DNA from: Nitratireductor basaltis
GTDB lineage: Bacteria; Pseudomonadota; Alphaproteobacteria; Rhizobiales; Rhizobiaceae
DNA: 64,000 nt
Assembly (NCBI RefSeq): GCF_000733725.1
Contig: NZ_JMQM01000001.1
Span: 1,178,001-1,242,000 of the forward strand
Direction: 5' to 3'
Under the pieces are notes generated by a model, which saw only the letters and a list, made by a program, of their open reading frames with translations, made no database searches and was not told where the DNA came from. Of the stretch, positions 16,668 to 23,983 are shown piece after piece. Made by a program: the position numbers and the translations under genes. Positions within the stretch are counted from its first letter, which is position 1; each line of letters opens with the position of its first letter.

Positions 16668-17225
16668 CTAGCGGCGGGCGAAAGGCTTGCTGAGAACTGC
16701 AGAACCCGCCAATCCAAAACGCCAAGGATAGTCTGCCGCCTTGGTGATCCCAACTCGTCTGTCGGATATTACCGCGACGTTTTCATCTGCCGGCACAAGT
16801 TCGAACGGTTCCTCGCCCAGCGGTTTCCCGTCCAGTGTCTTGTCGATATCAAGCGCCTGACACAGTTTGCCGGGGCCGGAGCACAACTGCCTGATGTCGC
16901 TTCTCCCCCGCCTGACACGCATCGCGTCCGTTCCCCACCGGGGCTCGATAGCTCGCACCAATACCGCATGACCCACCGCGCAGACGATATTGAAGCACCA
17001 GTGAATGCCATAGGAACGGTAGATATAGACATGTCCCGGTGGTCCGAACATTGCGGCATTACGCGGCGTCGAACCGTTGAAGCTGTGTGAGGCCGGATCA
17101 TCAGGAGCGTAGGCCTCTGTTTCAACAATAATTCCGCCAACGCCCTGGACCTTCAAAGATGCGCCGATCAGTTCCGGTGCGACCCGGAGGGCTGTACGAT
17201 CACAAAATCGGTATATGTTCTGCAA
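16668..17225 (-). CDS. DNA-3-methyladenine glycosylase (AAG/MPG family)
   Basis: Base-excision repair enzyme removing alkylated purines (185 residues). Motifs of the AAG fold are in order: I-I-V-E-T-E-A-Y near residue 33 (catalytic Glu), S-H-S-F-N-G-S-T-P-R-N, F-G-P-P-G-H-V-Y-I-Y-R-S-Y-G-I-H and F-N-I-V-C. I choose a TTG start at 17225 because AAGGAG lies 6 nt before it; an ATG at 17252 adds nine residues. The gene is divergent from topoisomerase IB, and an EcfG-like -35 element lies between. Confidence 0.92.
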   Translation of the reverse strand: MQNIYRFCDRTALRVAPELIGASLKVQGVGGIIVETEAYAPDDPASHSFNGSTPRNAAMFGPPGHVYIYRSYGIHWCFNIVCAVGHAVLVRAIEPRWGTDAMRVRRGRSDIRQLCSGPGKLCQALDIDKTLDGKPLGEEPFELVPADENVAVISDRRVGITKAADYPWRFGLAGSAVLSKPFARR

Positions 17226-17239
17226 TTCACACTCCTTGC

Positions 17240-17264
17240 GGAACCCAGCCATGGCTTCGACGCT
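17240..17264 (+). promoter_or_regulatory. EcfG-type promoter, one mismatch, before topoisomerase IB
   Basis: GGAAC (17240-17244), 16 nt, CGCT (17261-17264) in place of CGTT. It points into the topoisomerase IB gene, and a transcript would begin near 17271, before every plausible start of that gene. Confidence 0.35.
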
Positions 17265-17404
17265 TTCTCAAGCGATTGAGGCCGCAATGAAGCGACCTTA
17301 CGCTGACGCGCGAAGGAGCGCTCCCTCCACTGCGACCGCTGGAACAAAATCTCGCTGAACTCCACGACCCCGAATTTGCGGCGCAACGGGCCGATCTTGT
17401 CTAT

Positions 17405-18403
17405 GTGTCGGATCAGGAACCGGGCATAAGGCGCAAGCGCGCCGGGAAAGGGTTCTATTACCTGACCAGTGAGGGCCGCAAGGTCGAAGATCCGGCAACG
17501 ATCAGACGCATACGCGCCCTGGCCATTCCGCCCGCTTGGGAAGATGTCTGGATTTCACCGGAAGCCACCGGTCACATTCAGGCCACGGGTCGGGACGCAA
17601 AGGGCCGCAAGCAATACCGCTATCATGCCGGCTGGACGGCCTGTCGCGACGAGGCGAAATTCAGCAGCCTGACCGACTTCGCGCGGAGACTTCCCGAACT
17701 GCGCGAACGCGTGGATAATGATATGCGGCGGCGCTCGCTTTCCCGCGAGCGTGTCGTCGCTTCGGTCGTGTGGCTTCTCGACAATGCGCTGATCCGTATT
17801 GGCAATGACATCTATGCAAAGACCAATCGAAGCTACGGTCTGACAACCCTCAAGGAACGCCACGTCGAAGTCGAAGGCTCGAGGTTGCGCTTTTCGTTCC
17901 GCGGCAAATCCGGCCAGGAATGGAACCTGAAACTTGCGGACCGCCGCATAGCGCGGATCATACGCAGCATGCAGGAACTGCCTGGGCAAAGACTCTTCCA
18001 ATATCTCGACGAAACGGACGCCCGTCGTGATGTTCATTCCCACGACGTGAACATGTATATTCGCGAGACTATTGGCGAAAAATATTCTTCCAAGCACTTC
18101 CGGACCTGGGGTGCCACAACGATCGCATGTGAGCGACTGCGCACACTTCCGCTGCCGGACACCAAGACGGAGCGGAACCGATTGCAGAACCAGGTCATCG
18201 ATAGCGTGGCGAAGAAGCTGAACAACACGCGCGCCGTGTGTCGGCGCTGCTATATCCATCCGCTGGTCCTCTCAGCCTGGGGAGAAGGTTCCCTTCAACC
18301 CGCGCTGGACGACTACCGGCGGCGCTACCGCAGGCCCTTCAAGGGCATGGACCAGGATGAATCCCTGGTATTGCGATGGCTGGAGGATCGCCTGGACGGT
18401 TAG
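17405..18403 (+). CDS. DNA topoisomerase IB (start uncertain)
   Basis: Poxvirus/bacterial type IB topoisomerase that relaxes supercoils through a 3'-phosphotyrosine. It shows G-I-R-R-K-R-A-G-K-G-F, the RKQYRYH strand of the catalytic core (family Arg/Lys), and the C-terminal nucleophile in C-R-R-C-Y-I-H-P. The first standard start codon is GTG 17405, but the family motif L-V-Y-V-S-D begins two codons earlier. The frame is open back to 17291 with family-like sequence (A-E-L-H-D-P-E-F-A-A-Q-R-A-D) and no ATG, GTG or TTG. A CTG at 17330 lies 11 nt after GAAGGAG and may be the true start; otherwise a frameshift from ATG 17251 or 17287 is possible. Confidence 0.88.
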   Translation: MSDQEPGIRRKRAGKGFYYLTSEGRKVEDPATIRRIRALAIPPAWEDVWISPEATGHIQATGRDAKGRKQYRYHAGWTACRDEAKFSSLTDFARRLPELRERVDNDMRRRSLSRERVVASVVWLLDNALIRIGNDIYAKTNRSYGLTTLKERHVEVEGSRLRFSFRGKSGQEWNLKLADRRIARIIRSMQELPGQRLFQYLDETDARRDVHSHDVNMYIRETIGEKYSSKHFRTWGATTIACERLRTLPLPDTKTERNRLQNQVIDSVAKKLNNTRAVCRRCYIHPLVLSAWGEGSLQPALDDYRRRYRRPFKGMDQDESLVLRWLEDRLDG

Positions 18404-18412
18404 ATCCTGTAG

Positions 18413-18664
18413 CTATGAACGGCTGCGTGCGCGTACCTGTTCGGCGATGAGGCGATACTCCAGCATGGCCGCTCCTTCCGCCGCGAAGGCTTCATTGGGA
18501 ACTGCACCGGGATCCTCCTGATGATCTTCCGGATCGACCCAGCCTTCAATGGTTGCCAGCAATTCCGTGTCGCCCCCCTCGACGAGACGTGTCAACAAGA
18601 GCGTAAGCACCTCCCGTTGGGCGTTCAAGCGGCCTTCAAGTTCGTAATTGTCGAGTTCAGGCAT
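18413..18664 (-). CDS. Conserved hypothetical small protein
   Basis: 83-residue acidic, mostly helical protein starting M-P-E-L-D-N-Y-E-L-E-G-R-L-N-A-Q-R-E, with no membrane segment or catalytic motif. It lies 16 nt after the AI-2E transporter gene in the same direction and is probably in its transcript. It is convergent with topoisomerase IB. I do not recognise a function. Confidence 0.65.
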   Translation of the reverse strand: MPELDNYELEGRLNAQREVLTLLLTRLVEGGDTELLATIEGWVDPEDHQEDPGAVPNEAFAAEGAAMLEYRLIAEQVRARSRS

Positions 18665-18680
18665 CGGAAATCATCCTTGT

Positions 18681-19754
18681 TTATTTGCGTTCTTCATCGG
18701 CAAGTGCGCTTTCCTCGCCAGGCAGAGCCACATCTTCATCCAGCGTATCGCGCATCCAAAGCTGCTTGATGGTCACGAGGCACAAAACGGCCAATGGTGT
18801 GGCAAGCAGGATACCGAGCGGTCCGAACAATATGCCGAATGCCAATACCGCAAAAAGCGTGACAGCCGGGGGAAGTGTAACCGTCTGTTGCTGTATCAAC
18901 GGGTTGAGAACATTGCCCTCAACCTGCTGGATCAGGATGTAGAGGCCCGTGACCCATAAAGCCATCTCGGGGCTCTGCGACAAGGCGATTGCAATACCTG
19001 GCGCTGCTGCGAGGATCGGCCCCACGAAGGGGATGAATTCGAGCACGCCGGCGATGAAGCCGAGTGCAAGAGCGGATTCCAGACCCAGTGCCCACAGGCC
19101 GGCGAAGGTGAGCAGGCCGACCACCACCATTGCCACCAATTGTCCAGCCAGCCAAAGCTGCAGCGCAGTTGCCGCCGCGCGAAGAGTTTCGTGTACGTGA
19201 TTGCGCTTGTATTCGGGAAAGAGATAAAGAACGCCACCCAGATAGAGCTGGGGGTGGAATCCGAAATAGAAGCCGGCAATCAGAACAAGCAGGATGTTGC
19301 CGATTACACCGGCCGCAGCCGATGAGAAACCCGCGATCCTGTTGATGAAGGATGTCTGCGACACCATGCTCTCAACTCGGCTTGAGAGCCACTCTTCGAC
19401 ATTCTCGAGCCCCAGCCAGGTCTCCAGCGGCCTTATCAGATCCGGCAACCGCTGCCATAGCTCGCTCAGCTGCGAAGCCAGTTGAGCGCCCACCAGCATG
19501 ATGAATGCCGCGATAAGAAGGATGATGAAGATTGATACGCTGAGAAATGCTGCGGTCCGCCCGACTGGCACCCACCGTTTCAGCAGTAAGGTGAGGCTCG
19601 TCAGGACAATCGCGACAAGTATGGCGGAGAAGATGAGGAGCACCAGGTTTCTGAGAAACCAGAGTGCAGCAAAACCTGCAATGAAGAGGGCGACGATGAA
19701 GAGCCGGTAAGCAAAATCCGCGAGATCATGCCCGCTTTCTTTGCTCGCCTTCAT
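18681..19754 (-). CDS. AI-2E (PerM/TqsA) family transporter
   Basis: 357-residue integral membrane protein with the family layout: two helices, a long soluble stretch with amphipathic helices (residues about 85-130), then about five or six helices. G-F-I-A-G-V-L-E-F-I-P-F-V-G-P-I-L near residue 240 is the signature loop, and the last segment is L-A-T-P-L-A-V-L. Family members export AI-2 or act as Na+/H+ antiporters; neither can be assigned here. The charged C-terminus is acidic. The small gene at 18413 follows. Confidence 0.88.
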   Translation of the reverse strand: MKASKESGHDLADFAYRLFIVALFIAGFAALWFLRNLVLLIFSAILVAIVLTSLTLLLKRWVPVGRTAAFLSVSIFIILLIAAFIMLVGAQLASQLSELWQRLPDLIRPLETWLGLENVEEWLSSRVESMVSQTSFINRIAGFSSAAAGVIGNILLVLIAGFYFGFHPQLYLGGVLYLFPEYKRNHVHETLRAAATALQLWLAGQLVAMVVVGLLTFAGLWALGLESALALGFIAGVLEFIPFVGPILAAAPGIAIALSQSPEMALWVTGLYILIQQVEGNVLNPLIQQQTVTLPPAVTLFAVLAFGILFGPLGILLATPLAVLCLVTIKQLWMRDTLDEDVALPGEESALADEERK

Positions 19755-19799
19755 CGCGCGCCCCCTTTTAAATGAATCTACAGGAAGTTCCGATGGCGA

Positions 19800-20090
19800 T
19801 CAGACTTCGCCGAAACGCTCCCCTTCCTTAGAAGGGTCGCGCCTGAGCGCACGCTCCTCGGCTCGATCGGGAAGCGCATCGTCACTTTCCTGATATGGGT
19901 TGTCGTCATCCTCCTCCGGCAGTTCACCGTCGGGTTCCTCTTCAAAACGCACATCCCCGTTTTCGTGGATGCTTGTCGGTTGTACGCCTTCTTCCATTTC
20001 GTCCCAGTCTTCCTGCTCGAGGGCGGGTCCGGTATCGTTACCGAGCCTTACGTCGTCGGTCTGGAAGTCGCTCTTGTCACGCGCGGCCAT
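19800..20090 (-). CDS. Acidic small protein under EcfG-type promoter
   Basis: 96 residues, very acidic (runs such as E-E-P-D-G-E-L-P-E-E-D-D-D), no membrane segment, probably disordered. No family recognised. A perfect minus-strand EcfG promoter (20153-20129) puts transcription about 32 nt before the ATG, so it is a likely general-stress protein. Such hydrophilic acidic proteins are often stress-induced, but that is only an analogy. It is divergent from the oxidase operon. Confidence 0.65.
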   Translation of the reverse strand: MAARDKSDFQTDDVRLGNDTGPALEQEDWDEMEEGVQPTSIHENGDVRFEEEPDGELPEEDDDNPYQESDDALPDRAEERALRRDPSKEGERFGEV

Positions 20091-20128
20091 GGGTAAGCTC
20101 CATGATGTGAGGTGCAGTTTGGAGCCTC

Positions 20129-20153
20129 AACGGAACCCACACGCGAATGTTCC
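20129..20153 (-). promoter_or_regulatory. Perfect EcfG-type promoter (minus strand)
   Basis: Read on the minus strand: GGAAC (20153-20149), 16 nt, CGTT (20132-20129), an exact consensus match. The acidic small gene begins at 20090. Its -35 is only 2 bp from the -35 of the oppositely directed promoter, forming GTTCCATGGAAC. Confidence 0.78.
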
Positions 20154-20155
20154 AT

Positions 20156-20180
20156 GGAACCTGCTGCTCATTGGCACGTT
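20156..20180 (+). promoter_or_regulatory. Perfect EcfG-type promoter of the oxidase operon
   Basis: GGAAC (20156-20160), 16 nt, CGTT (20177-20180), an exact consensus match directed at ctaG. The expected transcript begins near 20187, which rules out ctaG starts upstream of that point for this promoter. Confidence 0.78.
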
Positions 20181-20243
20181 GCTGCTCCATTGATCGGTAT
20201 TCACAAGCCGAATTCGCTCATGTTCGGGGACACGGGTGGCGAT

Positions 20244-20810
20244 ATGGCAGAGGGTTTTCTTACCCAACACATGGCGACGCACATCATTGCGATGAATCTC
20301 GTCGCACCCGCATTGGCTCTCTTGCTCCTGCGCCTCCCAAAATTTCACCTGACGCGCGCTGAGCGCGGACTCTGGCCAGCCCTGACATGCCAACTTGCCC
20401 TACTCTGGGGCTGGCATATCCCATCCGTTTTTGCCGTTGCACACCACTCGATGGTGCTCACGGGTCTGATGCACACAAGCCTGTTCGCATGTGCGATCTG
20501 GTTCTGGGCGGTCGTTTTTCACACGGCCGACAGGTCAGGCTGGCAATCCTTGAGCGCCCTCCTCATCACGGGCAAGCTGTTCTGCCTGCTGGGCGTGCTT
20601 CTGACCTTTGCACCACGACCTCTTTACCTTCCAATGGGCGGCCTGCCGGAAGCCTATCCCGCGCTACTTGCCGATCAACAGCTGGCTGGACTGCTCATGC
20701 TGGTTGCCTGCCCGCTGACATATGTTCTGGCAGCCGTCATCATTGCGGCGCGCTGGACCGGCAGGCTGGAAGAGGCGCCGAATTGGCTTCCCCATAGAGG
20801 GCGCCGCTAG
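20244..20810 (+). CDS. CtaG-type cytochrome oxidase assembly protein
   Basis: Membrane protein of the caa3-type CtaG family (DUF1404/CtaG_Cox), involved in maturing the oxidase; not the copper chaperone CtaG/Cox11. About five hydrophobic segments start at T-Q-H-M-A-T-H-I-I-A-M-N-L-V-A-P, with conserved W-G-W-H near residue 65 and H-T-S-L-F-A-C-A near 90. The frame is open from 20112, but the EcfG promoter makes a start after 20187 likely. I choose ATG 20244, preceded by GGGTGG; ATG 20220 is an alternative. First gene of a tightly packed six-gene operon. Confidence 0.8.
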   Translation: MAEGFLTQHMATHIIAMNLVAPALALLLLRLPKFHLTRAERGLWPALTCQLALLWGWHIPSVFAVAHHSMVLTGLMHTSLFACAIWFWAVVFHTADRSGWQSLSALLITGKLFCLLGVLLTFAPRPLYLPMGGLPEAYPALLADQQLAGLLMLVACPLTYVLAAVIIAARWTGRLEEAPNWLPHRGRR

Positions 20811-20813
20811 CTC

Positions 20814-21941
20814 ATGTTTCTCTCTCATTGGCCAAAACGAAGAACCTGGTTCGTTGCGGCGCTCATTGCCGTGGTTGCAGTCGGCGCAGGTGGCGCTTTC
20901 TTCATGTTCACGGGCTTTTACAATGTCGGGGCGGACGTCCGTCATTTTCGCATCACCGAGTATCTGATACGGCTGACGCTGCACCGTTCGGTTTCCTCTC
21001 ATGTCGAACGTGATGAGCCACCGGATTTGGAAGAGCCGGGTCTGACGGAACTTGGCGCCAGATATTTCGATGTCGGTTGCTCCCCTTGCCATGGTGTGCC
21101 GGGAGAAGAGGCAAATCCTGTTGCCCTCAACATGTATCCTGCCCCTCCTCCGCTGAACGAGGCGCTTCTGGAATGGGACGTGAACGAGCAGCACTGGATC
21201 GTTCAGCACGGGCTCAAATTCACCGGAATGCCGGCCTGGGCGGGGCGGGACCGACAACGCGAAGTCTGGGCGCTCGTCTCGTTCCTGCAGGATGTTCCAG
21301 GCATGACCCGCAAGGATTACGCATCGATCCTGGGACGGGAGGTGGATGAAGATGGCCCAGAAACAGGCAGCGTGGAGTTCTGTTCGGGCTGCCATGGTGA
21401 TGCCGATGATTCACCAATTAACGGACTCGCGCCCTCGCTGAACGGGCAGAACTATGCCTATTTGGTACGAGCACTCTTCGAATACGCGTCAAACCAGCGT
21501 CAAAGCGGCATGATGGAGCCGATTGCAGCCGAACTCGATGATTCAGACATTCGCCGCCTGGCGCGGGAATATAGCAGTTTTGACCTCCTGCAATCCGCCG
21601 AAGAGCATGATCCCTCCGAGATCCAGCAAGGCCGCCAGATCGTCCGGGAAGGCTATCCGGGGCGCGGTATCGCCCCCTGCTCAGCCTGTCACGGTGCACA
21701 ATCCTCCTCACAGTTTCCCAAGCTGAACGGATTATCGAAAACCTATCTGGTCGAGCAGTTGCTCCTGTGGGCGGACGGTCAACGCAGCCAGAGCGGTTAT
21801 GGCAAGATAATGCAGCGCGCTGCAGCCGGCCTGAGCGTTGAAGAAATCAATGCAGTTGCTGCCTATTATGCCGCGCAATCTGGCAGCCGCGCTTCCAACA
21901 GCTCAACCCGACCTGCAGAGCAGCTGGAGGCGGTGCAATGA
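20814..21941 (+). CDS. Membrane-anchored triheme cytochrome c
   Basis: 375 residues: one N-terminal membrane anchor (about 13-33) and three cytochrome c domains on the periplasmic side with C-x-x-C-H at 89-93, 190-194 and 289-293. The last two domains are similar to each other (C-S-G-C-H-G and C-S-A-C-H-G, each followed by P-S-L-N-G or P-K-L-N-G and Y-L-V), like diheme c4-type cytochromes. It lies between ctaG and subunit II and is probably the electron donor, or an accessory electron-input module, of this oxidase. It overlaps subunit II by ATGA (21938-21941). Confidence 0.9.
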   Translation: MFLSHWPKRRTWFVAALIAVVAVGAGGAFFMFTGFYNVGADVRHFRITEYLIRLTLHRSVSSHVERDEPPDLEEPGLTELGARYFDVGCSPCHGVPGEEANPVALNMYPAPPPLNEALLEWDVNEQHWIVQHGLKFTGMPAWAGRDRQREVWALVSFLQDVPGMTRKDYASILGREVDEDGPETGSVEFCSGCHGDADDSPINGLAPSLNGQNYAYLVRALFEYASNQRQSGMMEPIAAELDDSDIRRLAREYSSFDLLQSAEEHDPSEIQQGRQIVREGYPGRGIAPCSACHGAQSSSQFPKLNGLSKTYLVEQLLLWADGQRSQSGYGKIMQRAAAGLSVEEINAVAAYYAAQSGSRASNSSTRPAEQLEAVQ

Positions 21942-22921
21942 GACTGCTCCATCTCCTCATCGTAGTCTCGGTCCTTCTTGTTTCCGGTTGTGCCGGACAG
22001 CAGTCGGTCCTGGAGGCAACAGGACGGGAAGCCGGTGAAGTCGAAGCGCTTTTCTGGATTGCAACCGGGATAAGCGCGGTCGTGACCCTGCTTATGGTCG
22101 GACTGACCCTCACTGCCTTGTCAAGAAACCAGCGCTGGCGGGGAATCATCAGCCATGAGCGAACAATTCTACTGGGCGGGATTGCCTTCCCCGTCATCGT
22201 GCTGACCTATCTCTTCATTCACAGCACATTGCTTCTCGAGGCAGGCAGCAGCCGTTCGGTTGAAAATGGAGAACCAACCATCACCATGGCAGGTGAGCTT
22301 TGGTGGTGGGATGTAATCTATAACGGCCCTGACGGCGAAATCCGCAGTGCGAATGAATTGCGACTTCCGGTCGGGCGACCGGTCTCGATAAGGCTTGTTT
22401 CAGACAATGTGATCCACAGCTTCTGGGCGCCGCAACTGGCTGGCAAGCTCGACATGATTCCCGGGCGCGAGAACGTGATCACGCTTCAGGCGAACGAGGC
22501 AGGTATCAGCCGTGGCCAATGCGCCGAATATTGCGGCGGCGCCCATGCGCTGATGTCCTTCCATGTGGTGGCGATGGCCGCGGATGAATATGAGAGCTGG
22601 CTGCAGAAGGAATCCGGGCCGGCCGAAGAACCCGCCAGCCCACTCGAAGAGCGCGGTCACACAGTCTTTCAGCAGAGCGGGTGCGGCGCATGCCACACGA
22701 TCCGTGGGACAGATGCGCGCGGCGTAATCGGTCCGGATCTGACCCATATGGGAAGTCGCCACTCACTTGCTGCAGCCACTCTACCCAACAATCCGGATGC
22801 CATTGCAGCCTGGATCACGGACAACCAGCACTACAAGCCGGATAACAAAATGCCGGAATATGAGATGCTGGCGGAGGACGATCTGGAAGCCCTATCCGCC
22901 TATCTGGCGGGTTTGGAGTAG
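21938..22921 (+). CDS. coxB: Cytochrome c oxidase subunit II with fused cytochrome c
   Basis: 327 residues. It begins with a lipoprotein-type signal (L-V-S-G-C18), then two membrane helices (about 38-60 and 78-100). The CuA domain has ligands H160, C195, C199, H203 and M206 in C-A-E-Y-C-G-G-A-H-A-L-M. The C-terminus is a cytochrome c domain with C249-G-A-C-H253 and a likely axial M305 (K-M-P-E-Y). This CuA plus heme c layout is that of caa3-type oxidases. Electrons probably flow from the triheme protein or a soluble cytochrome through heme c to CuA and then to subunit I. Three nt separate it from the antiporter gene. Confidence 0.93.
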   Translation: MRLLHLLIVVSVLLVSGCAGQQSVLEATGREAGEVEALFWIATGISAVVTLLMVGLTLTALSRNQRWRGIISHERTILLGGIAFPVIVLTYLFIHSTLLLEAGSSRSVENGEPTITMAGELWWWDVIYNGPDGEIRSANELRLPVGRPVSIRLVSDNVIHSFWAPQLAGKLDMIPGRENVITLQANEAGISRGQCAEYCGGAHALMSFHVVAMAADEYESWLQKESGPAEEPASPLEERGHTVFQQSGCGACHTIRGTDARGVIGPDLTHMGSRHSLAAATLPNNPDAIAAWITDNQHYKPDNKMPEYEMLAEDDLEALSAYLAGLE

Positions 22922-22924
22922 CGG

Positions 22925-23983
22925 ATGATCGACTTCACCTCACTGAGCCTGCCGCTGAATATGATCATCTTCGCCATCGCTGCTTCGGCCGTCTGGCTCG
23001 CAGGCGTCAGGCTGACCAAATATGCCGACGCCATTGCCGATGTCACCGGGGCCGGTCACGCGGTTGTCGGTATTGTACTTCTCGCGGGCGTCACCTCACT
23101 GCCGGAGATCGGCGTTACTGCAACCGCTTCACTTGCTGGCGACGCGGCGCTTGCCGTCAACAATCTTTTCGGCAGCATCGCGCTGCAGGTGGCCCTCCTT
23201 GCGGTGGTGGATTTCTATGTCGGCCGTCGTGTGCTGACGGCGGTGGTTCCCGAACCGGCTGTCCTGGTTCAAGGCAGCCTGAACATCATTCTCATCACCT
23301 CTGCTGCGGCTGCGATGGTGGTGGGCGATATCGGTTTCTTCGGCGTAGGTATCTGGCCCATCGCCTTCTTCACCGGTTACCTGCTCTGCGTCTGGATACT
23401 GGCCAATGCGGAAGGCAAGCATCCATGGGTCGCCGCGCGCGGTGGCAAGGTCGAGCAGGAATTGATGGATGAGCTGAAGCGCTCCAATGTGGGGAAGGAA
23501 CCGCACGAGGCGCTGCGCACGCTCCTGATCAAGACCGCGGGGATCGCGCTCATCATTCTCGTCGCAGGCTTCATCCTGGCCCGCTCCGGCGACGCAATAG
23601 CAAGTCAGAGTGGCCTGGGCTCAAGCTTCGTTGGCTTCGTGCTCATCGCCTTCGCGACATCGCTGCCGGAGCTTTCGACCGCGGTCTCGGCCACCAGGCG
23701 CGGCCTCTACACGATGGCAATCTCCGACATATTGGGAACCAACCTGATCAATGTCGCAATGGTGTTCCTCGTGGACATCCTCTACACGGGCGGCCCTGTC
23801 ATCAACCAGATGGACGACTTCGCCATCTTCGGCGCGCTGTTGGCCGTTATTCTCACCGCATTGTTCCTGACCGGACTTAGTGAGCGTCGTGACAAGTCGC
23901 TCTTTCGCATGGGCTACGATTCCGTAGCTGTCATCATCTCCTATGCGGTGGGTGTCCTTCTTCTCTACACGTTGAGGCAGTGA
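22925..23983 (+). CDS. Na+/Ca2+ exchanger family antiporter inside oxidase operon
   Basis: 352-residue inner-membrane protein of the CaCA superfamily, with about ten hydrophobic segments and the two inverted alpha repeats: G-V-T-S-L-P-E-I near residue 60 and F-A-T-S-L-P-E-L near 240, both carrying the ion-binding Glu. A charged cytoplasmic loop (residues about 160-200) separates the halves. It is wedged between subunit II and subunit I, with 3 nt before it and a GTGA overlap after it, so it is an integral member of the operon. Which ion it moves, and whether it works with the oxidase, is unknown. Confidence 0.88.
   Translation: MIDFTSLSLPLNMIIFAIAASAVWLAGVRLTKYADAIADVTGAGHAVVGIVLLAGVTSLPEIGVTATASLAGDAALAVNNLFGSIALQVALLAVVDFYVGRRVLTAVVPEPAVLVQGSLNIILITSAAAAMVVGDIGFFGVGIWPIAFFTGYLLCVWILANAEGKHPWVAARGGKVEQELMDELKRSNVGKEPHEALRTLLIKTAGIALIILVAGFILARSGDAIASQSGLGSSFVGFVLIAFATSLPELSTAVSATRRGLYTMAISDILGTNLINVAMVFLVDILYTGGPVINQMDDFAIFGALLAVILTALFLTGLSERRDKSLFRMGYDSVAVIISYAVGVLLLYTLRQ

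Noticed and set aside
17251-17322. ATG 17251 as the start of topoisomerase IB
   Set aside because: This frame is not the topoisomerase frame and runs into a stop within the upstream region; it would need a frameshift, which I report as a possibility only.
20112-20243. Longer ctaG starting at GTG 20112 or ATG 20154
   Set aside because: It would cross both EcfG promoters and start before the expected transcript; the extra residues are not hydrophobic or family-like.
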